Of a stretch of 6,246 nt of DNA, positions 5,818-6,246 are shown one piece after another. Both the position numbers and the translations under genes were made by a program. Source of the stretch: JAXGPF01 sp964463985 (GTDB lineage: Bacteria; Verrucomicrobiota; Kiritimatiellia; JAAZAB01); NCBI GenBank assembly GCA_964463985.1, contig CAYXEK010000180.1:1-6246 (forward strand), written 5' to 3'. Numbering within the stretch: the stretch's first letter is position 1; each line of letters begins with the position of its first letter. Below the pieces are notes generated by a model. The model worked only from the letters and a program-made list of their open reading frames with translations, was not told the DNA's origin and made no database searches.

Positions 5818-6246
5818 TTACGGCGCAATAAAATCAATTCCGGTCAATTCCGCGAAGGCTTGCAGGTCGTCGAACAAGTGCGCGCCGTAACCCAGGCAGG
5901 CGTATTCGTTGTTCCAGGCTTGCAGCAGGTTGTCCATGTCCGCATGCGCGGTGACGAAGGCATGCGGCCAGAAGGGGATGCCGCATTCCAACTTGCGTTT
6001 TTCGATCTCCGACGCCGGCGGCTCGAACACGGTGCAGCGGCATGCCACCAGCTCGAATTTGCCTGCGCGCCGGCCCAGCCGCGCCAGCACGCCCTCGCCG
6101 GGTTTGCAGATGAGTTTGACCGATATGCCGCCGGCTTCCCCCTCGGTCGGGATGCCATGCTCGGCGAAGCCGGCCGGGCCGAGTTTGCCGGCCAGCGAGG
6201 GCGGGCAGGCGCCGTCGCCGATGATTTTGATTTCCTTTTGCTGTTT
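5818..6246 (-). CDS. L-fucose/L-arabinose isomerase-like protein, C-terminal part (5' end cut by window edge)
   Basis: The minus frame is open from the right edge to TAA at 5818-5820, giving 142 visible residues. The frame reads through a GTG at 6088-6090 that could be mistaken for a start; homology-like sequence continues upstream of it, so the gene enters from outside the window. The visible part resembles the C-terminal beta-barrel region of the fucose/arabinose isomerase family. It has a GGISVKLICKPGEGVLARL stretch (fragment residues 39-57), FWPHAFV (92-98), and WNNEYACLGYGAHLFDDL (111-128) ending in LTGID, matching the family pattern of an Asn-rich segment, then Gly, then a helix to the C-terminus. 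His95 may be a metal ligand, by analogy with the C-terminal metal-binding histidine of FucI; this is tentative. These enzymes are Mn2+-dependent and convert an aldose to a ketose, which would supply the kinase encoded downstream. The catalytic acidic residues lie outside the window. The 233-nt gap and internal promoter mean the rest of the operon can be expressed without it. Confidence 0.7.
   Translation of the reverse strand, partial: KQQKEIKIIGDGACPPSLAGKLGPAGFAEHGIPTEGEAGGISVKLICKPGEGVLARLGRRAGKFELVACRCTVFEPPASEIEKRKLECGIPFWPHAFVTAHADMDNLLQAWNNEYACLGYGAHLFDDLQAFAELTGIDFIAP

Noticed and set aside
5643..5837. A 64-codon minus-strand open frame between the isomerase and URO-D genes.
   Set aside because: It overlaps the end of the isomerase, has no ribosome binding site, no recognisable domain and skewed composition from the GGTT repeats, and it runs over the likely promoter -35 box.
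5818..6090. Isomerase gene starting at the GTG at 6090 (90 residues).
   Set aside because: The frame remains open to the right edge, and the family-like sequence continues upstream of this GTG, so it is an internal valine codon.

Overview
All six genes in this window lie on the minus strand. They read from the right edge to the left and look like one catabolic operon for an unidentified sugar, closed by its own regulator. In order of transcription they are: the C-terminal end of an L-fucose/L-arabinose-isomerase-like protein (5818-6246, cut by the right edge); a URO-D superfamily protein (4523-5584); a galactose-mutarotase-fold protein (3431-4369); a class II fructose-bisphosphate-aldolase family enzyme (2426-3328); an FGGY carbohydrate kinase (871-2412); and an AraC-family regulator (1-857, cut by the left edge). 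The aldolase, kinase and regulator are tightly packed with 13-nt gaps. The first three genes are separated by gaps of 233, 153 and 102 nt that carry non-coding structure.

The enzymes suggest a standard route: a mutarotase-like protein to interconvert or bind the sugar, an isomerase (aldose to ketose), a kinase (ketose to ketose phosphate) and an aldolase (ketose phosphate to DHAP plus an aldehyde). This resembles the L-fucose/L-rhamnose/D-arabinose pathways, except that the aldolase belongs to the FBA/GatY/KbaY family and not to the FucA/RhaD family. The substrate cannot be read from the sequence. The URO-D protein has no place in the standard scheme and is the main puzzle.

The gap at 5585-5817 holds the best promoter in the window (TTGATA, 16 nt, TATTAT, minus strand). 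Upstream of it is a run of six roughly 10-bp-spaced GGTT motifs, and a further copy overlaps the -35 box, so this looks like an operator array. The gap at 4370-4522 holds a 13-bp inverted repeat that pairs fully only in the minus-strand transcript (one G-U pair), two smaller hairpins, and four CAAA motifs spaced exactly 8 bp apart.

The organism is a bacterium with GC-rich genes and AT-rich gaps, and it lacks clear Shine-Dalgarno sequences at all five visible starts. This gene mix (URO-D proteins beside FGGY kinases, class II aldolases and AraC regulators) is, from general knowledge, common in Lentisphaerota/Verrucomicrobiota-type and some clostridial genomes. That placement is a weak inference. 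No RNA genes, mobile elements, CRISPR arrays or broken genes are visible.
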